A stretch of 64,000 nt of DNA from Nematostella vectensis (GCF_932526225.1 NC_064045.1:5779498-5843497); one strand, 5' to 3'; shown: positions 29,201-41,148, numbered from the stretch's first letter. Translations and numbers: made by a program. The notes: a model not told the origin generated them from the letters alone.

Positions 29201-31998
29201 TGGAGTACCTGCTTTTGGTCTGGTGGAGACCCTACTATGGGTCTGGTGGACACTGCTATGGGTCTGGGGTCTGCATCTTTTTAGATTGTGTGTTTTTCTA
29301 ATATTTTACCTAAAATTCGCAGAAATACAAGCCGCCAAAGCCAAACATTAGAACATTTTCTCAGGTAAAGTGGATTTAGTAAAGCATCAGATAAACTTAG
29401 TGAATTAAATAACAAAAACTGATCCTGTTTTTCCCTTAAATTTCCTATAGGATGATTCTTCCAAGCTAGCTTTAAAGCATAGGTACTGTATGTTTCCTTA
29501 TTGCAGACAGCAATGGAGTTTTGAAATGATTCCAGTCAGACAATCTTTTAAAATCTTTTAAAATAAATTTTCAGTCAATAAGTTCCAGTCAACAAAATCA
29601 TACAAAAGTCAGATTTGTTTTCTTAGTACATATTTAAAACAGGTTACAACACACTTCAGGCAAGTCTGCTGTTTAATGTAGATGATATCTCATTACATCA
29701 GGCCTGGTGGTCTCACTAGTAAAGTGATTTTCTGAAATTCCACTTTTTATTTTTATTTGGGAAGAAATATTGACCTTGAAATGGGAAATCAAAATTCTTG
29801 TTTGGTTAAAAACCATTTTCGAATATATTTATTTTCATTAAAAGAACTCTTGATGAGGAAACTGCCTCACCAAACCAACTTAGGATGTACACCAAGAATG
29901 GCCAGTTACTCCATGAGTAAGTAACAATGCTATTTTTTTTTTCATTGGATGCATTTTGAGGGTTATGTGTTATTTGGTATTTCCTTCTTGAGTAAACAAT
30001 AAGTGACAATAGAGGAAGGAAATATAGGACAGATGTTATCCTGCAAACACAGGTGCATAGCTAGGATATGTTGTTGGATTTGTTAGAAAGATCTGGTGAT
30101 CCTTTAACAACACTGCTTGACAACCATGTCTGCACACCCGAAGTAAGGAAGAATACGCTGTGCCACCTTTAAATATGCCCTGCCCACCATCAAGCCTTAG
30201 GACTAGTAGTTGTAGTTGATCAGGTTTCATGTCAATATTGTTTTATTTGAAGAATACATAATTTTGTATCAATAGCATTACCAATTCAACTTACAATTTC
30301 AAATTGAACAATTTTTTATCATCTGTTCTTTCATTAATTTTAGATAAAAAAAAAAGATTCTCCTCTTTGATGTTTTGTAACCTAATCCTGATATTGTAAT
30401 ACTCAGCAAAAATGAAACTTTGTTTTCAGTATTTACCATGGTAAGCCAACTGCAGAGATTATTCGTAAGGAGATTGAAGACCTTGAGAGACTTCTTCAAG
30501 GTAAGTGATAAATACAACAAAGGCATGACTCTACCAAGAAGAACTTACTAGTACATACTACCAGAAGAACTAGTATTTGTATTGAGGTTTGCTTCTTTAA
30601 TTTGCAGGTATTGGAAACCCTAAAGGTAGTTCTATAGTTGTGCGGTACCAGCATGATATAAATCATCTGAGAGACATGGTCAAGTCAACGTTGGAGGGAT
30701 ACACATTGTGAGTAGAACACCATATTGCACAAAAATCTAGTTGTGTGCTTGGCAAGACCTTTGTTACTAGAAACTAGAAGCATTTTTGGAAGAAGTATTT
30801 GATGGTTAAGAAACAGAATTCAGCCATTTTTTTTCTTTGACGGATAGATAACATTTTGCTCTGATTCAAGCAGATTTAAAATCACTACTCAAATGATATG
30901 CACCAACCAAGTCTGATCAACAGCGTGCATTTTTGAAGGCACTTTGTGTTGGGTGGGAGCATTGCTTGTTTAACATTTTGTGGATCATTTTCTCTTAGGG
31001 TAGCTCATCCTAGCTCACTGTGGTGCTTAAATTAATATTTTCCTTAATTAGAGCAGACCATCCAGTCAAGGGGGGGGGGTTCCCTTGGCTACGGGTTTAC
31101 ATAATCAGGCTTGAGAACCCCAGGTGACCAGGAGTGATCGTCAGACAAAATCAATTGTTAAACCTTAGGTATAGCACTTAGGGTGTGGTCAACAGCAATT
31201 CATACCCTAAGGGATAGCAAATTGGATGTGGTCAAAGGAATTTTCAACCTCAAGAGTGAAGAGATAGCAGAATCCAAAAAACCTTACATCTCTAAGGGAT
31301 AGCAATTGAAATTAAAATTTTATACCCTTAAATTAAAGATAGGGTGGGCAATCTACGGATTGCCCACCCATTCTTCTTGGGTCTTCCCAAATGAATTAAT
31401 TAATGTGATTCAATTGTGTTGTCAGTCCCGAGGAGGCAAGGGTATTCAACCCAGTTGCTGCTGCACTTCAGGTAGAACGAGTGAATTGGAACATCAGACC
31501 CCAGCACCATCACGAAATACAAAAATACAAACACACACTATTCATATTGGTGGTATCAAAATAGGTAATATTGATATTGAAGAAATCAAGGGAAAAGGAG
31601 TTAATGACACAATTTTCCATAAAGTTAAGTGTTTAAGAAGTCCAAGAATGTCCAAATTTCCCTGGGGGAGTTTGTTGGACACCCTTTACATGAATGATAT
31701 TCAGTTTCAAACTTTTGTCTTTGGATTTTGTTTTGTCCTCCATTTTATGACCAGCTTTGCTTCCCCTGCTCTCACCCCCCCCCCCCCCACCAACAATTCT
31801 AGGCCACCCCACACACCCTTAAGACAGCTTTAGCATCTGCAATTTACTCACCAGCTCCTATTTACTTGGTTATAGGAGGACCTTGTCAACTACCCTGACA
31901 GAATTGATGAAATTCTTGACTCAATCAAGAAGAGAAGAGATGAATGTGTCAAAGAATTGGCTTTACTTGAAAAAGATATCTTACAGCGCAAAAGATAA
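26236..31998 (+). CDS. Uncharacterised 360-residue protein, 11 exons, coiled-coil C-terminus
   Basis: Reconstructed exons, all in phase: 26236-26314, 26474-26777, 27226-27294, 27534-27678, 29323-29364, 29450-29481, 29845-29916, 30430-30500, 30608-30707, 31426-31471, 31876-31998. The start is MTSRKWPSTQVNQDVVDIAR. The N-terminal half is Pro/Arg/Ser-rich and probably disordered (RRPPSAAQRDAYRTSYRGPP; RPPWRPFSGQ). Next comes a compact stretch (KKWLTDAEDIPITW) and Pro-rich PPKYKPPKPNIRTF. The C-terminal third is charged and helical (TAEIIRKEIEDLERLLQ; RIDEILDSIKKRRDECVKEL; LLEKDILQRKR*). The 32-, 42- and 46-nt exons were chosen because phase requires them. I do not recognise the family; a ciliary or centrosomal coiled-coil protein is only a guess from composition. 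Confidence 0.82.
26824..27008. mobile_element. Short inverted-repeat element with poly-G (TIR CATACCCAGG)
   Basis: CATACCCAGGATTTTTCTTG plus a poly-G run at the left, and CCCTGGGTATGG at the right. It belongs to a loose class of poly-G/C foldback elements seen elsewhere in the window (41149, 45656). Lies in an intron of the 360-aa gene. Confidence 0.6.
27765..29268. repeat. 23-bp minisatellite, about 65 copies
   Basis: Unit GAGACCCTGCTATGGGTCAA then GTG, with a common GGTCTAGTG variant, filling the intron between exons 27534-27678 and 29323-29364. Copies decay toward the right end. Confidence 0.98.
31045..31320. repeat. Dispersed repeat fragments in intron
   Basis: Contains a poly-G element end (CCTTGGCTACGGG), then segments such as AAGGGATAGCAAATT and GTGGTCAACAG that recur in related form near 60690-60800. 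No coding capacity. Confidence 0.4.
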
Positions 31999-32069
31999 CA
32001 GTCACAGAGAACTGTAGTTCTTGATACTATTTATTTGAAATTGTATATAAAATAAGTAATATATTTTTG

Positions 32070-32075
32070 AATAAA
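32070..32075 (+). promoter_or_regulatory. Poly(A) signal AATAAA
   Basis: Canonical hexamer 72 nt after the stop codon of the 360-aa gene; the likely 3' end signal. Confidence 0.6.
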
Positions 32076-32149
32076 AAGTGTTAAATGTGCATAGAAGTTC
32101 AAAGCTTTGCACAGTATTGCAATCTCTTGCGGTGGTTGTAACATCACAG

Positions 32150-32470
32150 GAGGAAATCACTTGTTCCAAGCCCTATGCTGCCTCATGGTTTATCAGAGAA
32201 CAGGAAACCCAATAAGAATGCCTGGATTTAGGCTAAAAGAGCAAGGATGTATCAGCACGGCACTATCTTCCCAACCCTAACCATACATGAAGTACCTTCC
32301 ATAGTTCCTAACAGAAATGTACTCACTACCAGCCTAGTATTCAGGTAGGCATTCTAACCCAGGTTTCCTATTGGGTTTCCTGTGGTCAAAATCACTTGTT
32401 CCAGACCCCATGCTGCCTCACGGTTAACCTCAGAGCACAGGAATCCCAATAAGAATGCCTGGATTTAGGC
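32150..32470. repeat. Direct and inverted duplication cluster
   Basis: AATCACTTGTTCC and AATAAGAATGCCTGGATTTA occur twice in direct orientation (about 32154-32232 and 32390-32468). Between them, AGGCATTCTAACCCAGGTTT and CCTATTGGGTTTCCTGTG are inverted versions of the same sequence. Confidence 0.7.
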
Positions 32471-32607
32471 TGAGAATCTACCAACCATTGGTCCTAAAGA
32501 TTTACATGATGCTTCTTGTCAAGTAGATAAGGTAAATGAGATCTTTAGTAGTTTGAACTATTATATGGGGCTTAGAGGGGAGACAAGTTATGATATAAGC
32601 AGTATAT

Positions 32608-32780
32608 GCATAGCTGTCAACCTTGCTTTAGGAAAAATCTTACAGTGAATGTATCAGAAGTACCAAGAGCTAATGTGGGAGAATACAGTAAATGTATGGA
32701 TATTTTCACGAAAATTGGGCTTGAGAAAAGGTTAAAAATCTTGAGACTCCCACCTAATGTGGGAGAGTTGACAGCTATGT
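32608..32780. mobile_element. Inverted-repeat element, TIR CATAGCTGTCAAC
   Basis: CATAGCTGTCAACCTTGC at the left is mirrored by GTGGGAGAGTTGACAGCTAT then G at the right. About 173 bp, no coding capacity; intergenic. Confidence 0.75.
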
Positions 32781-33093
32781 TTATTGGCTGGTTATTGTGA
32801 AATAATGGAGAGAGGTTGTAAATAGTGTGTGTTGGTTACTGTATAATGGAGAGGTTATGTGAAAGAGATATTATAAGGAAATGACCAGTAGGGGTGTGCC
32901 CCCACCCCCAAATTCTTATGTATCATGCATCCCCTCCCCCCCGTCCCTTCATATATTCAAGGCCTGCTACAGTTCTGACAACAGAGCTCTGTTAGTAGGG
33001 GCAGTCTTAGATTATTCATTTATCATTTATTGTCTGTTGTGATCCCCTTTTCAAGCCTTGCTATCTCCCTAAAACATGGAAGGTCTTGAGTAT

Positions 33094-33837
33094 TTATTTC
33101 CCTAAAAGTTCTTTACTGGCTCCTTGAGCATCGGCTGATAACGGCAAACCAAGAACAGACATCAGATGTTGTTTATTGCACATTTCAGCATGTCGCAAGT
33201 TTATCAGATAGACAAAGCTTGAATTGTACAGCTCCAGTCGGTGAAATAAATGCTTCTCATCAAAACCACTCTCGTTAATGGGAACCACATCTGTCCTTTG
33301 AACAGTAAGATTCTTACGGTTTCCCCAAAAAGTCAAAGTTGAAATAGTCACATTTCCATGTTGTTCATCTAATGATAGTATACCAACCACACGTCGAAAA
33401 AAATAGCTTAGAGCAAACAGACCACCAGTGGTTGCTGTTGCAGCTGCCACACTGGCTAAGAAACCAGACAGTGGTATCACTCCCTGGGAATACCAGAAAC
33501 ACATTGGTCCAGTTAGGCCAGATACTATCAACACATGCAAGATCTTCACCCGAGAAAAAAATCGGAAAGTTTTTATCCAGCGAAATTTGTAGATAATGTC
33601 TTGTGAGATGGCGTTCTTGCTTGTTGATGTAAGCTTTTTTGTACATAAACTTTGTAGATGAGTTTTCGCGACTGATTGATTCTTTGAGTTTAAAAGACCG
33701 GCAAACGTTGAGAGATCTGACGTCCTCTGTGTCAAAACAGCAGTGCAGATTGATGCTTCATTTCTCTTAAACACGGCACGTTGATACCTGCAAATGGATT
33801 GAGAAATATTCGTTTGCACTCTGGTTGAAAGTAGCAT
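33094..33837 (-). CDS. TMEM186: TMEM186-like mitochondrial complex I assembly factor
   Basis: TMEM186 is an inner-membrane protein of the MCIA complex that helps assemble respiratory complex I. The first ATG of the open frame (33837) gives 247 residues. The N-terminus is Arg/Ser/Thr-rich and acid-poor (MLLSTRVQTNISQSICRYQR), as expected of a mitochondrial presequence. Family blocks follow: YKFRWIKTFRFFSRVKILHV, a first membrane segment ending CFWYSQGV, a Gly/Ala-rich second segment, FFRRVVGILSLDE, then LTFWGNRKNLTVQRTDVVPI and VYLINL. The order and spacing match human TMEM186. A strong acceptor-like sequence (CCATTTGCAG, just before the codons for YQRAV) means the true N-terminus could come from a 5' exon. 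Read here as single-exon. Confidence 0.85.
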   Translation of the reverse strand: MLLSTRVQTNISQSICRYQRAVFKRNEASICTAVLTQRTSDLSTFAGLLNSKNQSVAKTHLQSLCTKKLTSTSKNAISQDIIYKFRWIKTFRFFSRVKILHVLIVSGLTGPMCFWYSQGVIPLSGFLASVAAATATTGGLFALSYFFRRVVGILSLDEQHGNVTISTLTFWGNRKNLTVQRTDVVPINESGFDEKHLFHRLELYNSSFVYLINLRHAEMCNKQHLMSVLGLPLSADAQGASKELLGK

Positions 33838-34151
33838 ATTGTAGTGGCTCACTTTTTGGAACTGCGATGTCAAATGTTAGCGGTATGTATATCAGCGGTA
33901 TTTTTCATATGAGGGAGGGGTGGTATGGGAACGCATTTCATAGGATAAAAGAAACCTAGTCTTAAATACCCGTAAAATACGATATATATATTTTGAGTTA
34001 AAATCCAAAGCTTTTTTTTCTTCATTTGTAATTTCGAGACCATTCCTGATATCAGGATCAATGAAGCTAAAATTGCGAACTTTATCTTTGGACCGGAAGT
34101 GATTAGTTGCCACGTATTACCCAGGATACGCCGCGGGGAAGTGTTTACGTG
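33838..34151. promoter_or_regulatory. Bidirectional promoter, TMEM186 / SIRT7
   Basis: The start codons of the two divergent genes are about 314 bp apart. The interval contains CCGGAAGT at 34093-34100, the consensus of ETS/GABP factors, typical of TATA-less bidirectional promoters. The site is seen; the shared-promoter role is inferred. Confidence 0.6.
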
Positions 34152-37100
34152 ATGGTCTCCAAGATGTCTTCCGATCGAGAGCTGAAAAAACTTGAATGGA
34201 GAACGAAATTTGCTCAGGCTTCCGAAAACAAGGACAATTGCCGTTTGGTCAAATGTATCCTTAAAAAGCCTCCCAGCGATAGGTCGAAACGCGACTTGGA
34301 AATCCTAAAAGAACTTGAGGTTTTGGTCAGTCAAGTCGAAGAGAGAGCCCGGAAACAGGCCAAAGCAAAGACGAAATTAGATGAGGTACACAGATATATT
34401 TTATGAAATACTTACCTATCCTAGTTATACGCAAGGTCATTGCGTTGGAACTGCAGATCTTCAATCTATACATTTTTTTGGGTTTTTTAAGGTTCTGGAT
34501 CCGGAAGAAATTCTTGAAGACAAAGTGTGTCAGCTTGTTGGTGCCATTCGAGAGGCGAAAACTTTAGCCATATACACCGGGGCAGGAATAAGTACCGTAA
34601 GCATTTAATTGTTATTAAAGGATTTTTATTTGTTAAAAGTTGTACTCTTCAATCCTACATCTACATCCTGAAACTTATATGTTTTTTTTTTGTCTTTTAG
34701 GCAGCTCGTATTCCCGACTACCGGTAAGATTCTTGATTTAAGTTTGTAATTATTATGATTAACATACCAGTTTGTTTTTGCTGTACTTTTCATCGTTATT
34801 TAGGTCAAATTCCGTTTAATATATTGTTTACGTTTCTTTAGCGGCCCTAACGGAATATGGACGAGACTGGCTAAGGGAGAGCGCCTCGGGTAAGCTAGAA
34901 ATTTCTTAGCGATAAATAAATAATGAATTACACACCGAACAGTTTTGTAAGGACGGAAACTGAACTGAAACGCTGATGATAACAGCGAAAATAAAATGGG
35001 GAGAGGGAGGGGGGGGGGGGGGTACAGCAACTGCAAATGAACCTGGAGTAAAAGAAAAAAAAACTTAAAATAGGTGCCATCAGGAATTTCTAGAAAACCA
35101 TAAACAAATACAATCTTGAAACAAAAGAAATCGCATTTGGCTGCATTGGGAAACAATGTTGGGGAATGGCAATTTGATGTCTGGCAGGTCAGTAACATAA
35201 GTGAAATATACTAGAACAACCCACAATTTCTAAGAAAAAAATTAAACATTCCAGAGGAAATAAGCAAGCCAAAGGGCCATAAAAAGTAACAAGCGGGAAA
35301 GAAAATGCTTTCTCTGGTCCCTAGCACATTTTTTGATTATTTCTTTTGTATTCTATACAGATCGTACAACTTATGCGATGCAGAACCAACTCTCTCTCAC
35401 ATGAGTATTACAAAGTTGTACCAAGAAGGACTGGTAATAATAATAATAATAATAATCTTTATTGCCTTAGATAAATCAACATGTCTAAGTTTACAAAATG
35501 TAGGAGAAACCGATTATAAGTAAATGCGCTACATCAATTATATGTCACTATATTTAAAGACAAGCCTATTGACAAAAGTATTTTTGAATCGCTCTGAGTT
35601 AACCCTTGGATAAATCACATTTCTTTTTCTGAGGTTGTATTTTTGGTCTTTTTTCTGAGGCAGGATTTTGCTCAGAGGATATTCAGGTTGATCTAAGCGA
35701 GTACGTAGGCAGGAATGGAACAGACCTCAAAATACTGAGGGGGGAGGGGGTACTGGTCACACCTTTATAATTAAACAAATCTCTTGACAAGGGCCCCTAG
35801 CTGGCCCCTAAGGCTCAACTGCACTTTATAAGTGAACAGTCTACATTTACAAGTCTCCACATTTGCTTAAAGCTGAGTATTTAAATTGCACTGTTCCACA
35901 AGTTCTACACTTAAAAAAAGTGTTATAACATTGCCCTATATAAGATAAATCACATAGCCAGCACCCACAAAGCATTAAAATAAAAGCTGGTAGCACCATT
36001 AGTTTTATACAAATGGTTCATTAGAACTTCAATTTCAAAATACCCCCTAAATGATTGATTTTTTGTTATTATGGTCAATAGGTCAGACATGTGGTGTCTC
36101 AAAACTGCGATGGGCTACACATACGGAGTGGACTGCCAAGCCAGGCACTATCAGAGGTTCATGGTAACATGTTTACTGAGGTGAGCTAATAAGCCATCCT
36201 GGAAATGTCTGGATGTTTGGAATGGAAACCAACTAATTTTCCCCATCTTCAAATTTGTGGCTGAGGGGGCATCAGAGGAGTCGACTTATTCAATCGCTTA
36301 GTACATTGAAAAACAATATTGCAATGCAATCAATTCAAAAAGCCAAAATAGCCGTGTTTGTAAACCAGAAGAATAAACACAATGCATAAAAAATGGTATT
36401 CCACTCTGCCAAGTTTTCGTCTTTAATAAGACAGGTCATGTTACATCTGTGATAGATTTATTACCAAATCCGTGCTATTGGGTATTTCAGATGATATCGT
36501 GGTGATATAATAGGATAGTACTTTTGAAAAACAAATGCAAGATACATTAGTGGAGATGCATATTATATCTTAAAGAAAATGTTATGCTTAATGTGCAACC
36601 ACCCTACCCCATCTCTCTCTCTCTCCCTATTCAAAATCCTTGCTATTGGCCTGATCACAAAACTTGTTAAAACATCTCAGCATTTTTTCTAGATTCTTTT
36701 AGCCACAAGTTCTCAGTTCTTCCTGTACCCACCAAGAATGTCTCTTCTTCTCTCTTCACCGATAGTTTTATTGATGGTACCTTTCCTCTCTCAAGGTCTG
36801 TACAGAATGTGAAGATGATAGAATCTACTACAGGCTTTTCGATGTGACAGAGCGAACGGCTGTCCGCCGACACCAGACTGGTAGATTCTGCACGGACTGT
36901 GGGTCCCCACTAAGGGACACTATCGTCCATTTTGGCGAGAAAGGATGTCTTGAGCAACCATTGAACTGGCAGGCAGCCTTTGATGTGGCCAAAATTGCAG
37001 ACTGCATATTATGTTTAGGCTCCAGTCTGAAGGTGAGACAACTGTCATCCTATCATATCAAGTAAAAAAGAGAAAAAAAATTCTAATAGCTACCTTAAAG

Positions 37101-39950
37101 CCTTGTTTCCATATAGTTGTAAGTGGTAAGGGTTGTAACAGTCTTCATTACCTATCACCATCGGCAGTTAAAGGGGCTGGAATTCAGAATTCTGCGGCCA
37201 GTAAACAAAAAAGTATTACCTATCACCATCGACAGCTGAAGAGGCTACTCCTTCGAGATTCTGCTCGCCTTTAACTAAAGATCATTACCTATAAACTTCG
37301 CAATGCTTGCGTTCACCTCATTGCAAACCCTAGACGACTGTTGCAACCATTACAACTGTTACAAACTACAGTATATTGAAACCAGACTTAAGGTTCGATG
37401 TGTTCTAGCACATAGCTAGCGGGTTCCAATCCCTCCTATATAGAGTAAAGACATTCTCTCTATACCTTGGTGCTTGGTATCAGTAAATGGTACAACAGTT
37501 TCATTGACTTACCAGAATCAATATTATCAAATTGTTGGATTTTGCTTTCCCAGGGACACCAATCGCTAGTGATTTCTTTTGAAATGATTAATTTTGTGTG
37601 GCAATTTTTGCATGCCCGGCATGAAACTTGTTACTATCACATCATCATCGATATCACATCACATTATTATCACTATCACAGTAAAAACAGGGGATTTTTG
37701 CTGAAATTATCACAGGTCTTGAAAAGATATCATGCATTATGGGGGATGAATCGAGTCAAGCACCGCAGGCCAAAGCTGTTTATTGTCAATTTACAAGTGA
37801 GTTTTATTTTATCAGAAGGATTCGTTTCTACAAACTCTACTGTTTGAATTAAGACTGATATTTTATAATATGGAACAGCATGTATGTGAGACTGGTATTT
37901 TTTTTTTTCCAGTGGACACCAAAAGATGAAAGTGCATCACTCAAGATTCACGGTAAGTACTGACATGTAGAGCGCACAAAAGAGAGATGGATGGCTACTA
38001 TTGGAATTTCTTGTTTATTTATTACAGAGATGCTTCAGTATATGCTTCATTTAATGCAATAATGATTTCCAAGAAAAACCTTATGACTTACCATGACAAA
38101 GAGATTTTTGTGTCGATCAGCAATCAAAACACTCAGTGGATTTCAAAACAGCTTTTGTGTTCCAGCTGGTCACATCTAATAAAACTTCTGTAGCCCTAAA
38201 AGACCTTCTTCCAATTGAAGGATTTGGTATAAATACCCATAAACACCACTCATTGCCACACTACCCTTACCCATAGCCATGCCACCCATGACAATACCCA
38301 ATACACCACCCATAACCACACCTACTGTATGTATAACCATGTCATCCATAACCACACCTACTGTATGTATTACCATGTCACCCATAACCACACCTACTGT
38401 ATATATAACCATGTCACCCATAACCACACCTACTGTATATATAACCATGTCACCCATAACCACACCTACTGTATGTATAACCATGACATCCATAACCATA
38501 CTTGATAACCATTCCACCCATAACCATACCAAATAACCATACCACCCATAACCATACCGAATAATCATGGCACCCATAAGCATACCAAATAACTATACCA
38601 CCAAATTACCATGCCTCCTATAACCATACCAAATAGCCATGACATCCATAACCATACCAAAAAACCTTGTCACCTGTAACCATACAAAATAAACATGTCA
38701 CCCATAAACATACCAAATAACCATGTCAACCGTAACCATACTAGATAACCATGTCAACCATAACTTTAACAAATAACCATGCCACCCAAAACCATTCCAA
38801 ATAACAATGTCACCCATAACCATACCAAATAAACATGTCACCCGTAACCATACCAAATAACCTTGTCAACAATAACAATACTAGATAACCATATCACCCA
38901 TAACCATACCAAATATCCATGTAGCGCAAAACCATACCAAATAACCATGCCACCCATAACCATACCAAATAGCCATGTCACTCATAACCATACCAAATAA
39001 CCATGTCACCCCTAACCATACCAAATAAACATGTCACCCATAACCATACCAGATAACCATGTAACCCATAACCATACCAGATAACCATGTCAACCATAAC
39101 CATACCAAATAACCATGTCACGCATAACCATACCAAATAAACATGTCACCTGTAACCATACCAAATAACCATGGCACCCGTAACCATACCAAAGAAACAT
39201 GTCACCGATAAACATACCAAATAACCATGCCACCTGTAACGATATCAAATAACCGTGCCATCCATAAACATACCAAATAACTATGTCACCCATAACCGCA
39301 CCCACACCACCCATACAAACACGTGCCGCCAAACATCAGTGCTGTTATTGTGAGCTCCAACGTATTACCACACCCCCCATACCAACACGTGCCGCCCAAT
39401 ATCCGTGCTGTCATTGTGAGTTCCAACGTAGCATTCAGGATATTCTTGTCAGTAAATTCCCATATTTTCCCTTTCAGCCCGATGTGACAATGTTATGAAG
39501 AGAGTCATGGAGAAACTTGGACTAGAAATTCCTGAATACAAAAGGCATGTAAAAGTGACTGCTGACTGAAAAAAAAAACTAACCAAATACTAAAGGCTTT
39601 TTCATTTATCTTAACAATTTGGTAATTTTTTTTTTTTTTTTTTGCTTTGCAGATCGAAAGATCCATTATTTGCCTTGGCCACGCCTTTAAGCCCCGACGA
39701 GAACGATACGCATACCACTAAATCACTGACCATTGGACAGGGCTCCTCAAATTCAGGTGTACCCGCGTGCGACCCACAGAGTATGAAACAAGAATTAAAA
39801 TCTGAAGACGAGGAAAACATGGACTCGGAACAGAGGCAGGATTCCCCGGAATCCCACGATGGAGATAATGTTAATGGACCATGTCCTGGATGGTACGGGA
39901 AAGGATACGGCAAAGTAAAACGGACCGCTAAACGACGCAGGGTTCGGTAG
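34152..39950 (+). CDS. SIRT7: SIRT7 NAD-dependent deacylase, complete (11 exons)
   Basis: Class IV sirtuin; family members deacylate H3K18 and nucleolar substrates. Exons: 34152-34385, 34492-34596, 34701-34723, 34842-34889, 35361-35433, 36082-36180, 36796-37032, 37716-37796, 37913-37952, 39478-39544, 39653-39950. A second in-frame ATG at 34164 is an alternative start. Seen: a basic N-terminal helix, the NAD-binding motif [35 protein letters not shown], catalytic SEVHGN, zinc-binding CTEC and CTDC pairs, [23 protein letters not shown] and FIVNLQWTPKD. The tail ends [20 protein letters not shown], matching the basic nucleolar-targeting tail of human SIRT7. Catalytic and zinc residues are intact. 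Oddities: a 23-nt exon, a GC donor after 39544, and an exon 5 donor set in a microsatellite. Confidence 0.97.
35434..35460. repeat. (ATA)n microsatellite forming the SIRT7 exon 5 donor
   Basis: Exon 5 ends ...GGACTG and the intron starts GTAATAATAATAATAATAAT, so the 5' splice site is the first unit of the microsatellite. The following ATCTTTATTGCC resembles a retroelement tail in reverse orientation. Confidence 0.85.
36365..36441. mobile_element. Foldback element, degenerate copy C
   Basis: CCAGAAGAATAAACACAATG then CATAAAAAATGGTATTCCAC and TCTGCCAAGTTTTCGTCTTT match the left arm of the foldback family (copies A, B, D). The right arm is lost. Inside the SIRT7 intron before exon 36796-37032. 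Confidence 0.65.
37098..37393. mobile_element. Possible MITE with imperfect TIRs
   Basis: CTTGTTTCCATATAGTTGTA at the left is roughly inverted at the right (ACTACAGTATATTGAAACCA). The interior repeats ATTACCTATCACCATCG twice. SIRT7 intron; low confidence because the TIRs are imperfect. Confidence 0.4.
38235..39300. repeat. 29-bp minisatellite, about 35 degenerate copies
   Basis: Unit CCATAACCATACCAAATAAC then CATGTCACC, with a more regular sub-block at 38310-38500 (CCATAACCACACCTACTGTA). Fills most of the SIRT7 intron between exons 37913-37952 and 39478-39544. Confidence 0.95.
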
Positions 39951-40914
39951 CTACTGTCTGTGGCAAATAAGAATACTATCAATGGTATCAATTTCGTGAA
40001 TTGCACCTGGGATATTAGAAAATGACGCAGTGAAAGTATATTTCGTCTTGTTCCTAGGAGCCATGCTAATACTGCATTATCCTGTTTCGTCAATATCATG
40101 TTTCGCATTGAGCCGGGCCTACATCGAAAAAAAAAACAGAATCAAACCAGATCATTATGAATTTATTCTACGACAAATCCCCCTAGCAGCAAACGTTTAA
40201 AGCGCAAAAAAAAAAACGTGCAGAATTCTGTACTGTACTTGTATCGGTCCATGTAAGTGTGTAATGTCTATGCGTTGCGGATCCACGTGTTGGGGGACGT
40301 TGAAGGTTCCACAGGAAGCGCACACTTTAGACATGTTTAGATAATGCCGTATCTTGGGGACCAAACAATCGTCTTGTCTAATGTGCAAAGCAAAACTAAC
40401 TCATCAGCCCTTCTCTGCTAAATATTCTCTCCGTCCTGTTTCGTATCAAGGAATATCAAAGGAGTCATGCCCGAAACACAGATCAAGATTTGGTAACAAT
40501 GCCATGAATAGTTAACGGGAGTCATAGTGACTTTTGCAAGCTCAATACAGACTCGCTCTGGCAATATTTTGTTTTATTCACGTTAACCGTTTTGCTCCTA
40601 TAAGCCCTGTAAAGGCATAGAAATGTGCTGCAATTTCCAAACTTCATATGTAAATAGAACTTACATGAATATCAGCAGATCCGGATTCTCAGGGATCTAG
40701 GTTAATCTTCGAAATCACATCATAGCAATAAGATGGAAATGTCTTTTCAAATCGACAAAATTGTAAATAAATGTTTTAAACCCAACAAAACATCTCTAGA
40801 TATGCCTGCTTGCAGGCGTTCGTTTGATGGTGTTTTATCAGAGAAAACCCAAAGTTCGTGATCGCGGTGGTCATCTTGTTTAATGTGTCCGCGCCTTGGC
40901 CGCAACGATTACAA

Positions 40915-41100
40915 ACTTTGTCTTATCCAATTTACACACGTCCTTTCCAGTTTACACACAATGTCTTGTTCAATTTACACACAATGTCTTGTTCAATTTA
41001 CACACAATGTCTTATCCAGTTTACACACAATTTCTTATCCAATTTACACACAGTCTTTTCCAATTTACACAGTCTTTTCCAATTTACACACAATGTATTG
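40915..41100. repeat. Short minisatellite, unit about 24 bp
   Basis: Repeats of CAATTTACACACAATGTCTT (GTTC or ATCC), about 8 copies with shortened units at the right end. Confidence 0.9.
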
Positions 41101-41148
41101 TAGGTACTAGAGGTTCTCGTAAATCGTCAGGGACCTACTCTAGGTATT

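Larger units (their letters stand above)
31999..33093. other. Intergenic between tail-to-tail genes
   Basis: Holds the 3' UTR of the 360-aa gene, an inverted/direct duplication cluster (32150-32470), an inverted-repeat element (32608-32780) and a poly-C element fragment (about 32883-32975, sharing ATGACCAGTAGGGG with 45721). No further gene seen. Confidence 0.5.

Noticed and set aside
28041-29301. Open frames over the 23-bp array (repeats of ETLLWVKWRPCYGSSGDPAM type)
   Set aside because: Repeat artefact; phase analysis places the real exons on either side.
31306-31833. A 175-codon open frame
   Set aside because: Only 31426-31471 is needed as an exon, and in a different phase context; the rest is intronic with no family similarity.
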